Source: Pseudobutyrivibrio ruminis HUN009
Lineage (GTDB): Bacteria > Bacillota > Clostridia > Lachnospirales > Lachnospiraceae
DNA: 64,000 nt
Direction of reading: 5' to 3'
Assembly: GCF_000703005.1 (NCBI RefSeq)
Contig: NZ_JNLH01000001.1
Span: 647,501 to 711,500 of the forward strand
A program made the position numbers and the translations under genes. The notes beneath the pieces were generated by a model. That model did not search any database and had not been told where the DNA came from. It saw only the letters and a list, made by a program, of their open reading frames with translations. Shown piece by piece: positions 1 to 6,942 of this stretch; position 1 is the stretch's first letter; each line of letters starts with the position of its first letter.

Positions 1-213
1 CACGTTTGAAATCAGCGGAAAGTAATTTACAGTAAAGAAAAAATCATAATTGCCGGCCTGAATTAGACCTCTAAGCTTTTCTGCAAACTCTTCATCCACA
101 TCATAATTAAGGAGGTCCTGATAAACCTCCTCAACCTCATAGCCTAGCACCTCAAATGTGTGCTTTATATCTTTGTAATTGTATGCTTTCCAGCGATACA
201 TCAAAATCTTCAT
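1..213 (-). CDS. CgeB/DUF3880-like glycosyltransferase, N-terminal part (partial)
   Basis: The 3' end of the gene lies outside the window; 71 codons are visible, starting at the ATG at 213 behind an AGAGG ribosome binding site. The peptide begins MKILMYRWKAYNYKDI and continues with an alternating strand/helix pattern that ends in DFFFTVNYFPLIS. That pattern matches my memory of the N-terminal domain (DUF3880) of CgeB-like glycosyltransferases. Its position behind another glycosyltransferase gene and close to flagellin suggests a role in modifying flagellin or a surface glycan, which is an inference. A structured leader (225-336) precedes it. Confidence 0.6.
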   Translation of the reverse strand, partial: MKILMYRWKAYNYKDIKHTFEVLGYEVEEVYQDLLNYDVDEEFAEKLRGLIQAGNYDFFFTVNYFPLISNV

Positions 214-224
214 ATTGTTCTCAT

Positions 225-336
225 ACCTCTAGCCCTGTAGTCCGCTAGTTACGCCTACAAGCCTACTGATTTCTCCGTTCGATAACATATCTCACTTGAG
301 AAATAGTAGAGCTTGCTGTCTACTAGCTCATCTAAA
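225..336 (-). promoter_or_regulatory. Structured leader RNA element, copy 1
   Basis: Read on the minus strand, this leader folds as nested stems. P1 is GCTAGT/ACTAGC, P2 is CAAGC/GCTTG, P3 is CTACT-TTTCTC/GAGAAA-AGTAG and P4 is GATA/TATC. The purine-rich strands AAGTGA and GAAC flank P4. The element ends in TAG-CGGA-CTA just before the AGAGG ribosome binding site of the gene starting at 213. A second copy with the same fold and compensated stem changes lies at 13485-13586 before flgL. I do not recognise a named riboswitch class. Confidence 0.65.
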
Positions 337-368
337 TATGTAAACTCTCAATACCCTACGAGCCCGTC

Positions 369-2234
369 CTATATATGTAATGATTCCACGCCGAACGACG
401 ATTGTAAGATATCCACCAGTTGGCGGTAGGTGGCTACGGCTTCGTCGCTGCGACCGGCTGTGTCAAGCTCGGCGATTTGAGCCAGAATGGTTTCCTCCAG
501 CTTATACATTTCGTTGAATTTATCTGGATCGTTACGCTTAGCGTCACGAATCTTTATGCGCATAGTATACAGGCGCGACAGCTCACCAAGTGCCCCTGTC
601 ATGGCTGGTCTGAATCCAAAAAGATTCTTGAGAATTTTTAGGCTGGCGGTCACATCCACATCTGCCTCACCAATAAACTGCTGCAAGCCCTGGCCCAGCT
701 TTGTAGAGTGGTTCAATGGCTTGTCATCATCCTCTTCAAGTAACCAGCTGTCATGCATCTGTTGCCAAGTCAATGTCATGTTGCCATAATTTGCGAGGGC
801 TTCAATAAGCTCATCATACCTATCCCAATATTCGATTTCTGCAAACTGCTTTTCCAGTATGCGAATGTCGATATATAGGCGAATTTCCTTCTCACCATCA
901 GTGTTTTTGAAGGCCGCCGCTATGTTTTCAAGCTCCTGCTCGCTGATATTTGGTGCCAATTTATCAATCTGATTTTCAATCATATCCCTGAAGCCAGATG
1001 AGGTAAAGAATTTATTTAGTACGTCTCTTATTTCCTTCTTATAACCTACTTCTGAGCTTTTCTTAAGCAGCATTACGATAAATCCACGGTTCAGACGAAC
1101 AATCTTTGACTCCCAGGCTATTTTTCTATAATAGCGTGTCAACGGACCGTAATCATTGTTATCAAGGCCTATGGTCATGATATAACAATAAATCATATTG
1201 TTTTTTGTGGTATCAAATGTATCAGAGGAGAATAATCCTCCTTGGATATACATCGCCACTTTATCATGAGCGAGCTTTTCACACATCTTCAAATAGTAAT
1301 TGCAGGCCGCCAGGCACTTATCGTTATCATGCTTTATAAAATAAGCTGCTGCTGCATAAAAAGCCAAGCATGCTAGTGGCACTTCCATTATGGTTGGATT
1401 TGCCGCCTCTTTTTCATACAAGGCAATCATCTCATCATCTTTCTCCTCCTGATGGAGAGCTATTGCCATTCCGCACACAAAACTGCCTCTATAGCGCAAA
1501 TCCTCGGTGTCATTTTTCTCAAATGATTGTTTTACCGCATTCTCACATACATCAAACATCTCATCATATTGCTTAATGGCTTTCAGCTCCTGCGCAAGCT
1601 GATATGGCCAGCGGAGATTATCCGGATCCTCCTCCATCATCTCTTTAATCAATGGGATGTTTCGCATAGAATGCTTTATATTGTCTTCTTCCGTTTCATA
1701 TACATAGCCAAAATGCGCCGCATAGGCTTCCATAAACATAGCATTTCCTGATGCCGGCAAAATATATTCATGTATTTTTCCTTCAAAGTGAGTTTCTGGT
1801 GTTACCAAGCACATACGACACACTTCTATATCTTGGTATTCCTTACCTTCAAAATCGAGATAATTATGCTGGAAATATCCGCCGATATTGTAGTTTGTGC
1901 AATCTGGCTGTTGAAAAAATTCGATGATGTATTTGCAGTCTAGGAACCACTCATCATCATCGATATACAAGAACATTTTGCCGTTGGCCTGATCCAACTG
2001 GAAGTTTCTAGCCTTAGCAAAATCATTGCACCATTCAAATTCAAAAACTTCATCTGCATATTTCTCAATAACCGCTCTAGTTTCAGGGCTGCAGCCTGTG
2101 TCCACAACCTGAATTTCTGAATCTATTACCTCTCTGATTGGCATCAAAGACTTGAGGCAGCGCTCAGTTGTATCTGGTCTGCCACAGCAAAGAAGGGATA
2201 TTGTAAGCAATTTAGTTTTTGGTTTATTGTTCAT
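369..2234 (-). CDS. Family 2 glycosyltransferase with C-terminal helical repeats
   Basis: A predicted cytoplasmic glycosyltransferase of about 621 residues. The first 110 residues are a GT-A fold: LLTISLLCCGRPDTTERCL, then QVVDTGCS, the WCNDFAKARNFQL motif seen in SunS-like family 2 enzymes, and the metal-binding YIDDDEW. The remaining ~450 residues are helical and TPR-like (for example LRWPYQLAQELKAIKQYDEM). The ATG at 2234 is preferred over an upstream GTG because GGGTGG lies at proper spacing before it. The neighbours are a hypothetical gene, flagellin and a second glycosyltransferase-like gene, so protein or flagellin glycosylation is likely. The acceptor is unknown. Confidence 0.82.
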   Translation of the reverse strand: MNNKPKTKLLTISLLCCGRPDTTERCLKSLMPIREVIDSEIQVVDTGCSPETRAVIEKYADEVFEFEWCNDFAKARNFQLDQANGKMFLYIDDDEWFLDCKYIIEFFQQPDCTNYNIGGYFQHNYLDFEGKEYQDIEVCRMCLVTPETHFEGKIHEYILPASGNAMFMEAYAAHFGYVYETEEDNIKHSMRNIPLIKEMMEEDPDNLRWPYQLAQELKAIKQYDEMFDVCENAVKQSFEKNDTEDLRYRGSFVCGMAIALHQEEKDDEMIALYEKEAANPTIMEVPLACLAFYAAAAYFIKHDNDKCLAACNYYLKMCEKLAHDKVAMYIQGGLFSSDTFDTTKNNMIYCYIMTIGLDNNDYGPLTRYYRKIAWESKIVRLNRGFIVMLLKKSSEVGYKKEIRDVLNKFFTSSGFRDMIENQIDKLAPNISEQELENIAAAFKNTDGEKEIRLYIDIRILEKQFAEIEYWDRYDELIEALANYGNMTLTWQQMHDSWLLEEDDDKPLNHSTKLGQGLQQFIGEADVDVTASLKILKNLFGFRPAMTGALGELSRLYTMRIKIRDAKRNDPDKFNEMYKLEETILAQIAELDTAGRSDEAVATYRQLVDILQSSFGVESLHI

Positions 2235-2257
2235 ATATTGTTCCACCCTTTAATCAC

Positions 2258-2285
2258 TAAAAGGCTCGTCATTTGACGAGCCTTA
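2258..2285 (-). terminator. Intrinsic terminator after the 2297-2794 gene
   Basis: AAGGCTCGTC pairs perfectly with GACGAGCCTT around a four-base loop, followed on the minus strand by a short T run. It separates the hypothetical gene from the glycosyltransferase gene. Confidence 0.75.
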
Positions 2286-2296
2286 CTTTATTAATA

Positions 2297-2794
2297 TTAA
2301 TATGTTCCAATTACAAGTGGTCGGTACATTTCCTCTCCTTCCACGAGGCCTTCAACCTTGCCCAGGCAACTATCAATCAAGCGATTGATTTCTTTGCTAA
2401 CAATGAGTTTTTCGCCAGGTGCTTCAACCAAGCCTCTGAAGTCATATACATCGATACTTCTAATTTCGATTATTCTGTTTTCGATTTCTCTAAGAATCTC
2501 ACTAAGAACCATTTCGATATCAATTTTATGACTAATAATAAGATTTGTATCTCTAAGGTTCTCACTTATATCGTATATCATATTGCAGTACTTTTCAAAC
2601 TTTTCAACGATGTCCGAGTAATCCATTCCCATGGATTCCAAGTACTCTCCCAATACTAAGGCTTTTTGCTGACATCCGATGAGCACTTGTAAATCTGCTG
2701 CGTCATCGCCTGTACTTCCCTGTGCAAATCTATGGTTTGCTGTGTAAAGCTCCAATACCATTGTTAACATCTTGTTTCTTGTGAAATATGCCAT
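2297..2794 (-). CDS. Hypothetical helical protein between flagellin and glycosyltransferase
   Basis: A protein of 165 residues that I do not recognise. The start at 2794 (MAYFTRNKML) is chosen because AGAGGTAAGG precedes it; the in-frame extension to 2863 lacks such a site. No signal peptide or membrane segment is visible. The sequence looks mostly helical, with heptad-like stretches such as EILREIENRIIEIRSI. It has terminators on both sides, so it may have its own promoter. Its position directly downstream of flagellin suggests a flagellum-related job such as chaperoning or modification. That rests on context only. Confidence 0.6.
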   Translation of the reverse strand: MAYFTRNKMLTMVLELYTANHRFAQGSTGDDAADLQVLIGCQQKALVLGEYLESMGMDYSDIVEKFEKYCNMIYDISENLRDTNLIISHKIDIEMVLSEILREIENRIIEIRSIDVYDFRGLVEAPGEKLIVSKEINRLIDSCLGKVEGLVEGEEMYRPLVIGTY

Positions 2795-2881
2795 ACGCCT
2801 TACCTCTATTCTATAAATCCCTCTTTCGAAGGAGTTGCAGTCGATTTTAAAGTTACTATTCAATTTTTCTTTTTAAAATCA

Positions 2882-2908
2882 TCCCCACCCCTATGAAAGA
2901 GGTGGGGA
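2882..2908 (-). terminator. Flagellin terminator
   Basis: On the minus strand TCCCCACCTC pairs with GGGGTGGGGA around a seven-base loop, followed by TGATTTT. It lies just past the flagellin stop codon. Confidence 0.75.
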
Positions 2909-2937
2909 CATTTTATTTATGGTTTTCAAACCTTAGG

Positions 2938-4419
2938 TTACTGAAGAAGATTCATAACACCCTGTGTAGCCTGATTTGCCTGAGCAAGCATTGACTGTCC
3001 AGCCTGCTGAAGGATGTTGTTCTTTGAGTACTCAACCATCTGGTCAGCCATATCTGTATCACGGATACGAGATTCTGCTGCTTCTGTGTTCTCAACTACG
3101 TTGTCGAGGTTCTTGATAGAGTGCTCTAATCTGTTCTGGATAGCACCAAGTTCTGCACGCTGTGCTGAAACTCTCTGGATTGCATCTGCGATAGCGTCGA
3201 TTGCGTATGTAGCTGCCTTACCAGTTGCATCGGAAACGTTAAGTCCGTTGATACCGATTGACTTAGAGTTCATAGCTTCGATGTTAACGTTGATCTTGTT
3301 TGACATTGCAGCGTCAGCACCAACATGAAGGTTAAGTGTAAGAGCGTTCTGTACGTTTACGAAGCCCTTTGTAATAGAGAAGCTGATAGTCTTTGTAGGA
3401 GTTGTATCAACACCATTTGTCTGCTCAACTGTTCTTTCTACCCATGTATATGCATTACCAGATTTATCAACATCTGCTGCACCATCTGTTGCACCTACTG
3501 AAGAAGCTGCCTTAAGCTCGATAGCTACCATGTTGTAAGCTGCTGATGCTGTGATAAGTGTTGCATTAGCCTTATCAATACCTGAACCATCTGTTGCAAG
3601 CTGTGCAAACATTGTTACTTCGTTACCATTATATTTAAGAGTAGATCCTGCAACGATAAGGTTGTTAAGGTATCCGTTTGTTACCTTTGAGTTAGCTACA
3701 TCTGATGTAGATCCATCAACGATTGTATATGTCTTTCCATCGATTGAAATTGTATCACCAGCTGTTAAGCTCCACTCATTTTTTGTACCTTCTGCACCTT
3801 CATCATGCTTATCTTCAAGGTGAAGAGCCTTTGCTGCCTCTTCCTTTGTCTTAGCACCGATTGTGTACTGTGTACCACCGATTGTATATTTCTCACCAGC
3901 TTCAAGCGATTCCATTGTAAATGTAGCTCTTGTTGTGTTCTGTACTAATGTACCTTCAAGACCTGCATCATGTGCTGAAATATACATCTTCTTAAGTCCG
4001 ATATCACCCTTTAATAAGAATGTCTCATTGAACTTTGTTGTAGAAGCGATACGATCGATTTCCTGTGTAAGCTGTGAAATTTCGTTCTGGATATCATCAC
4101 GATCTGACTCTGAGTTTGTTCCGTTAGCTGCCTGTACTGCTAACTCGTTCATTCTCTGAAGCATGTCGTGAACTTCTGTGAGGGCACCTTCAGCTGTCTG
4201 TACTGATGAAACACCGTCAGATGCGTTTGTAGAAGCCTGGGTCAAACCACGAATCTGTTTTCTCATTTTCTCAGAAATTGAAAGTCCAGCTGCATCATCT
4301 GCTGCTCTGTTGATTTTATATCCAGATGAAAGCTTCTCTGTACTCTTTGACTGAGAATCAGTTGTAATGTTCAATGTTCTTGAAGCATTAGCTGCCTGCA
4401 TGTTGTGTTGTACTACCAT
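2938..4419 (-). CDS. fliC: Flagellin
   Basis: The filament subunit, about 493 residues. The N-terminal D0/D1 block (residues 1-140) contains MVVQHNMQAANASRTL and RAADDAAGLSISEKMRKQI. The C-terminal block contains RLEHSIKNLDNVVENTEAAE and the conserved end NILQQAGQSMLAQANQ. The middle ~230 residues are the variable, surface-exposed part, rich in Thr, Gly and Asp. The start MVVQHN at 4419 is used instead of an upstream in-frame ATG because GGAGG sits directly before it. A sigma-28 promoter at 4586-4612 and a leader with three GGA-loop hairpins indicate late flagellar expression with CsrA control. B. subtilis calls this gene hag. Confidence 0.96.
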   Translation of the reverse strand: MVVQHNMQAANASRTLNITTDSQSKSTEKLSSGYKINRAADDAAGLSISEKMRKQIRGLTQASTNASDGVSSVQTAEGALTEVHDMLQRMNELAVQAANGTNSESDRDDIQNEISQLTQEIDRIASTTKFNETFLLKGDIGLKKMYISAHDAGLEGTLVQNTTRATFTMESLEAGEKYTIGGTQYTIGAKTKEEAAKALHLEDKHDEGAEGTKNEWSLTAGDTISIDGKTYTIVDGSTSDVANSKVTNGYLNNLIVAGSTLKYNGNEVTMFAQLATDGSGIDKANATLITASAAYNMVAIELKAASSVGATDGAADVDKSGNAYTWVERTVEQTNGVDTTPTKTISFSITKGFVNVQNALTLNLHVGADAAMSNKINVNIEAMNSKSIGINGLNVSDATGKAATYAIDAIADAIQRVSAQRAELGAIQNRLEHSIKNLDNVVENTEAAESRIRDTDMADQMVEYSKNNILQQAGQSMLAQANQATQGVMNLLQ

Positions 4420-4427
4420 AATAAATT

Positions 4428-4499
4428 CCTCCATGAGATTCTGCTAAATCCGTTTAGCATTTAAATCCGTTTTTGTGATAGCCCAACATCCGTGTCTGG
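4428..4499 (-). promoter_or_regulatory. CsrA-type hairpin cluster in the flagellin leader
   Basis: On the minus strand three consecutive hairpins each present CGGA in the loop. They are CCA-ACA/TGTTGG with one bulge (4483-4499), AAA/TTT (4463-4472) and GCTAAA/TTTAGC (4443-4458). The ribosome binding site itself reads ATGGAGG. ACGGAT loops are the known CsrA recognition form, and hag leaders are the classic target of FliW-controlled CsrA. Both csrA and fliW are encoded at 11.2-11.8 kb. Confidence 0.75.
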
Positions 4500-4585
4500 C
4501 CTGGTTATTAAATTTGATTTTTAAAAAGATTCGAATTCGATTTGTAAGGTAAAGTTTTTGTGTTCAATTGTTCCTTACACCTTAT

Positions 4586-4612
4586 TTATCGTTCTGGGGC
4601 AAAAAAACTTTA
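4586..4612 (-). promoter_or_regulatory. Sigma-28 (SigD/FliA) promoter of flagellin
   Basis: The minus strand reads TAAA, 15 bases, then AACGATAA. The sigma-28 consensus is TAAA-N15-GCCGATAA. It implies a flagellin leader of roughly 160 nt that contains the GGA-loop hairpins. Confidence 0.8.
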
Positions 4613-4672
4613 CCCCTTTATGAAAAAAATTTTTATTTTGTTCCAATTTTCTTATTGTTTGTGCAATAGAAA

Positions 4673-4716
4673 AAAGTCGCTGAGCCCTTGATTTTACTGG
4701 GTTTCTGCGACTTTTA
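4673..4716. terminator. Strong bidirectional hairpin terminator
   Basis: AAGTCGC and AGCCC pair with GGGTT and GCGACTT. A run of six T follows on the minus strand and TTTTATTTTT on the plus strand. On the minus strand it is the first strong terminator after the FliT-like gene ending at 5922, so that operon may carry a long untranslated tail through the hairpin array at 5269-5631. Confidence 0.6.
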
Positions 4717-5268
4717 TTTTTGTTAAAATTTATAACAAAGTTTTTGTAAAATTTGCCATAAAATCTATTATATTCTCATAATTTGCAGGTTAATTGGCGG
4801 TGATTAGAGAGGAAATTTGAGATGGATTCAGGGGGTTTTTAGAGATAAATTGTTGCGTGATATTGTATTTTCTCCTTAAGACACTTACCTGTTTGTTCCA
4901 ATAGTTAAGCGTAATTATCCCACATACTGAAAAAGCTTACTTTTTATTGGAATATTTAAGTGGAATTCTACTGCAGTTGATAAAACACTTATATAGATAT
5001 GGGTGCTTTATCAATCCCTACAGGAAACACTTAACTATGCCATAGTATAGGATAAGCTTATTTCTGCTTTTCATGAAAACCACTCAACTTCTTTTTATAG
5101 TATGTAAATTCCTATAAGTGTTTCTGCTCTTCCGCCTAGATACACTCATCTTTTTCGAAAAAAAGTAAGCTTTATATACCTTTCTTTGAAATGCACTTAA
5201 CTTTTTACAGAACATGGCATACACATTGTCTCTAACAGATGGCTCACTCTGATAAAAAGTGATCGAGT
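4717..5268. other. Gene-free AT-rich stretch with degenerate TTAAGTG-type hairpins
   Basis: No credible gene is visible. The stretch holds scattered CACTTA/TAAGTG words and weak inverted repeats, for example GATAAAACAC with GTGCTTTATC around 5000. These look like decayed relatives of the ordered array that follows at 5269-5631. Confidence 0.5.
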
Positions 5269-5631
5269 TAAGTGAATTTGATAATTCCTCATTTTCACTT
5301 ATATAGAATTCGACAAAAAGTTAAGTGGATTTCAAATCTACTTAATCTCCACTTAAAAGCGTAACTTGCTGTTAAGTTTATATATGATTTATATAATTCC
5401 ACTTAACTTTTTTGTTTTGATTTGAAGTGAAGTTAAGTTTATTCTACAAAAATAGAAATAAACTTAACCACATATCACATTTTATTAAGTGAAAATCCTA
5501 ATCTCCATAATAAACTTAACTTTGTCTCAAATCATTTAACTAGTTTTAAGTTTATTTCATTTTTTCTTATATAAACTTAACAGCTCCCTCAGTTTTTAAG
5601 TGAAGCCTAAAAATTTGAGATTTTCACTTAA
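5269..5631. repeat. Seven-hairpin array A (TTAAGTG/CACTTAA family)
   Basis: Seven inverted repeats begin at 5269, 5321, 5371, 5432, 5485, 5546 and 5596. Stems are TAAGTGAA/TTCACTTA, TTAAGTGGA/TCCACTTAA, GTTAAGT/ACTTAAC, GTTAAGTTTATT/AATAAACTTAAC, TTAAGT/ACTTAA, TTAAGTTTAT/ATAAACTTAA and TTAAGTGAA/TTCACTTAA. Each hairpin spans 33-37 bases and units repeat every 50-61 bases. Array B at 10141-10506 has the same order and almost the same spacing. There is no coding potential and I know no matching family. Confidence 0.85.
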
Positions 5632-5644
5632 CTTTTTCTCTCAC

Positions 5645-5801
5645 CAGGGTGACAGAATAGTCTTAACCAAGTATCTATGCCTATTCTTTTCTCAACCTAG
5701 CTTCCTTTGCCAAGCTTCCTCTCCGGAATGAGCTACATTCTTCATTTCAATCAGCTTTAACAGGATGACAGAGTAATCTTAACCAGATATCTATGCCTAT
5801 T
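5645..5801. repeat. Pair of 41-bp direct repeats
   Basis: Positions 5645-5685 and 5761-5801 share a near-identical word with about five differences. It includes TCTTAACCA and TATCTATGCCTATT. The copies are 116 bases apart, between array A and the FliT-like gene. No gene is seen between them. Confidence 0.75.
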
Positions 5802-5921
5802 ACCACGACAGAAAATGAAATTGTCAGCAAGAATCCTGCTTTGCAGGACAAGAAAATAGATGAATCTATTTTCTTGGTATTTACGATTTCTGTTTTTCTG
5901 ATGAAAAACAAAAATCTATAT

Positions 5922-6404
5922 TTATTTTTTCTTATCCAAAAAAGCTGGGTCAGCGGTGGTTTGTGGACTCATCATGTGCTTATAGTATGAGCTGACAACA
6001 TCGCCGGATCTTTTGATTTCACGGGCTTCTTTTTTTACATTTGCGAAGCGTGTTTTGGCGTACTCTTTGTTTCGATATTCTGTAGCCTCTACGTCAGCTG
6101 TAAGGTCTGTAACCTTTTTGATGAGCTCCTGCATCAGCTTGATTTCATCTGCATAAGCAGCTCTGTCATCATCAAGGATAGTCTTTACTCTGTTGAACAA
6201 CTGCTGAAAGCCATCATCAAGCATCACTATTCTATCGATAAGCTCAGCCTTCATGTTCATGTTTTTCTCTAAATCGTCTGGAGTGGAATTAGGATCTTTT
6301 AAAATGGCTTCCTGTTCCTTGTTTCTAATAAGAAGAACTCTAAGAATATCTGCCTTCTTTTCCAGCGACTCTCTAAGCATTATTACGTAATCTCTGTTAT
6401 CCAT
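5922..6404 (-). CDS. FliT/FlgN-like flagellar chaperone, probable
   Basis: A soluble helical protein of 160 residues, starting MDNRDYVIMLRESLEKKADI behind a GGAGG site. It is the last gene of the flaG-fliD-fliS group, 84 bases past fliS. In many flagellar operons that position holds the FliD chaperone FliT, and the long helices with heptad spacing (for example FNRVKTILDDDRAAYADEI) agree. The C-terminal 25 residues look disordered, ending in FLDKKK. Sequence alone does not settle the family, so the name is context-based. Confidence 0.6.
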   Translation of the reverse strand: MDNRDYVIMLRESLEKKADILRVLLIRNKEQEAILKDPNSTPDDLEKNMNMKAELIDRIVMLDDGFQQLFNRVKTILDDDRAAYADEIKLMQELIKKVTDLTADVEATEYRNKEYAKTRFANVKKEAREIKRSGDVVSSYYKHMMSPQTTADPAFLDKKK

Positions 6405-6464
6405 TGTTCCCTCCTAGACTTTATCTCGAGCGCAAGTGCATAGCTTACCCTCCACATAAAGACA

Positions 6465-6482
6465 GCCCCTCGTGTGAGGGGC
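6465..6482 (-). terminator. Intra-operon hairpin between fliS and the FliT-like gene
   Basis: GCCCCTC pairs with GAGGGGC around a four-base loop, followed on the minus strand by TGTCTTTATG. The T run is weak, so it probably attenuates or stabilises the fliS 3' end rather than terminating fully. Confidence 0.55.
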
Positions 6483-6488
6483 CATCCT

Positions 6489-6902
6489 TTAACCTGCAAT
6501 ATTTGTTGAAGATCCGTCAAGCTTTTTTCCATTGGCGGTAAGCTTCATTACATCCTTCCAAGTATCGCGCATTGTTCGAAGGTGCTTAAGCACTTCCTCG
6601 AGCTGTGCTGCATCCTTGGTGATCATGGCATGTCTCAAGCAGCTCCTAAGATAAGTATACACTGCATGAAAATCCTTTGCCACTGGATATTTTTCATCGA
6701 GAGTTAATTCAAACTCTTCGATAATTCTATCTGTCTTTCTTATATTGATGTGCGCTTTTTCAATATCGTGATTCTCGCAAGCTACGATTGCTATGTTACA
6801 AAACTTGATTGCTCCTTCATATAGCATCAATGTTAACTCAGCAGGGCTAGCTGTAAGTATTCTGTTTTTTGCGTACGCATCATAACCATTTGTTGGTGTC
6901 AT
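6489..6902 (-). CDS. fliS: Flagellin export chaperone FliS
   Basis: The cytoplasmic chaperone that caps flagellin before export; 137 residues, the usual length. The family N-terminus is clear: NGYDAYAKNRILTASPAELTLMLYEG in two pieces (NGYDAYAKNRI and TASPAELTLMLYEGAIKF). The rest is helical, with YLRSCLRHAMITKDAAQLEE. The start at 6902 follows TTGGAGG. It lies 40 bases after fliD in the flaG-fliD-fliS group, so it is made together with the filament cap. Confidence 0.93.
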   Translation of the reverse strand: MTPTNGYDAYAKNRILTASPAELTLMLYEGAIKFCNIAIVACENHDIEKAHINIRKTDRIIEEFELTLDEKYPVAKDFHAVYTYLRSCLRHAMITKDAAQLEEVLKHLRTMRDTWKDVMKLTANGKKLDGSSTNIAG

Positions 6903-6942
6903 AGTATCGCCTCCAAAAATCTAATATTGTATATACTTACTA

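Noticed and set aside
225..336. Known cyclic-di-GMP riboswitch (GEMM) as explanation for the flagellar leaders.
   Set aside because: The conserved GEMM core and tetraloop-receptor features are absent in both copies.
5269..5631. CRISPR array.
   Set aside because: Repeats are short, diverged palindromes with irregular loops, not identical repeats with unique equal-length spacers, and no cas genes are present.
5793..5990. A 65-codon plus-strand open frame beside array A.
   Set aside because: It has no convincing ribosome binding site, low-complexity composition and overlaps the FliT-like gene on the other strand.
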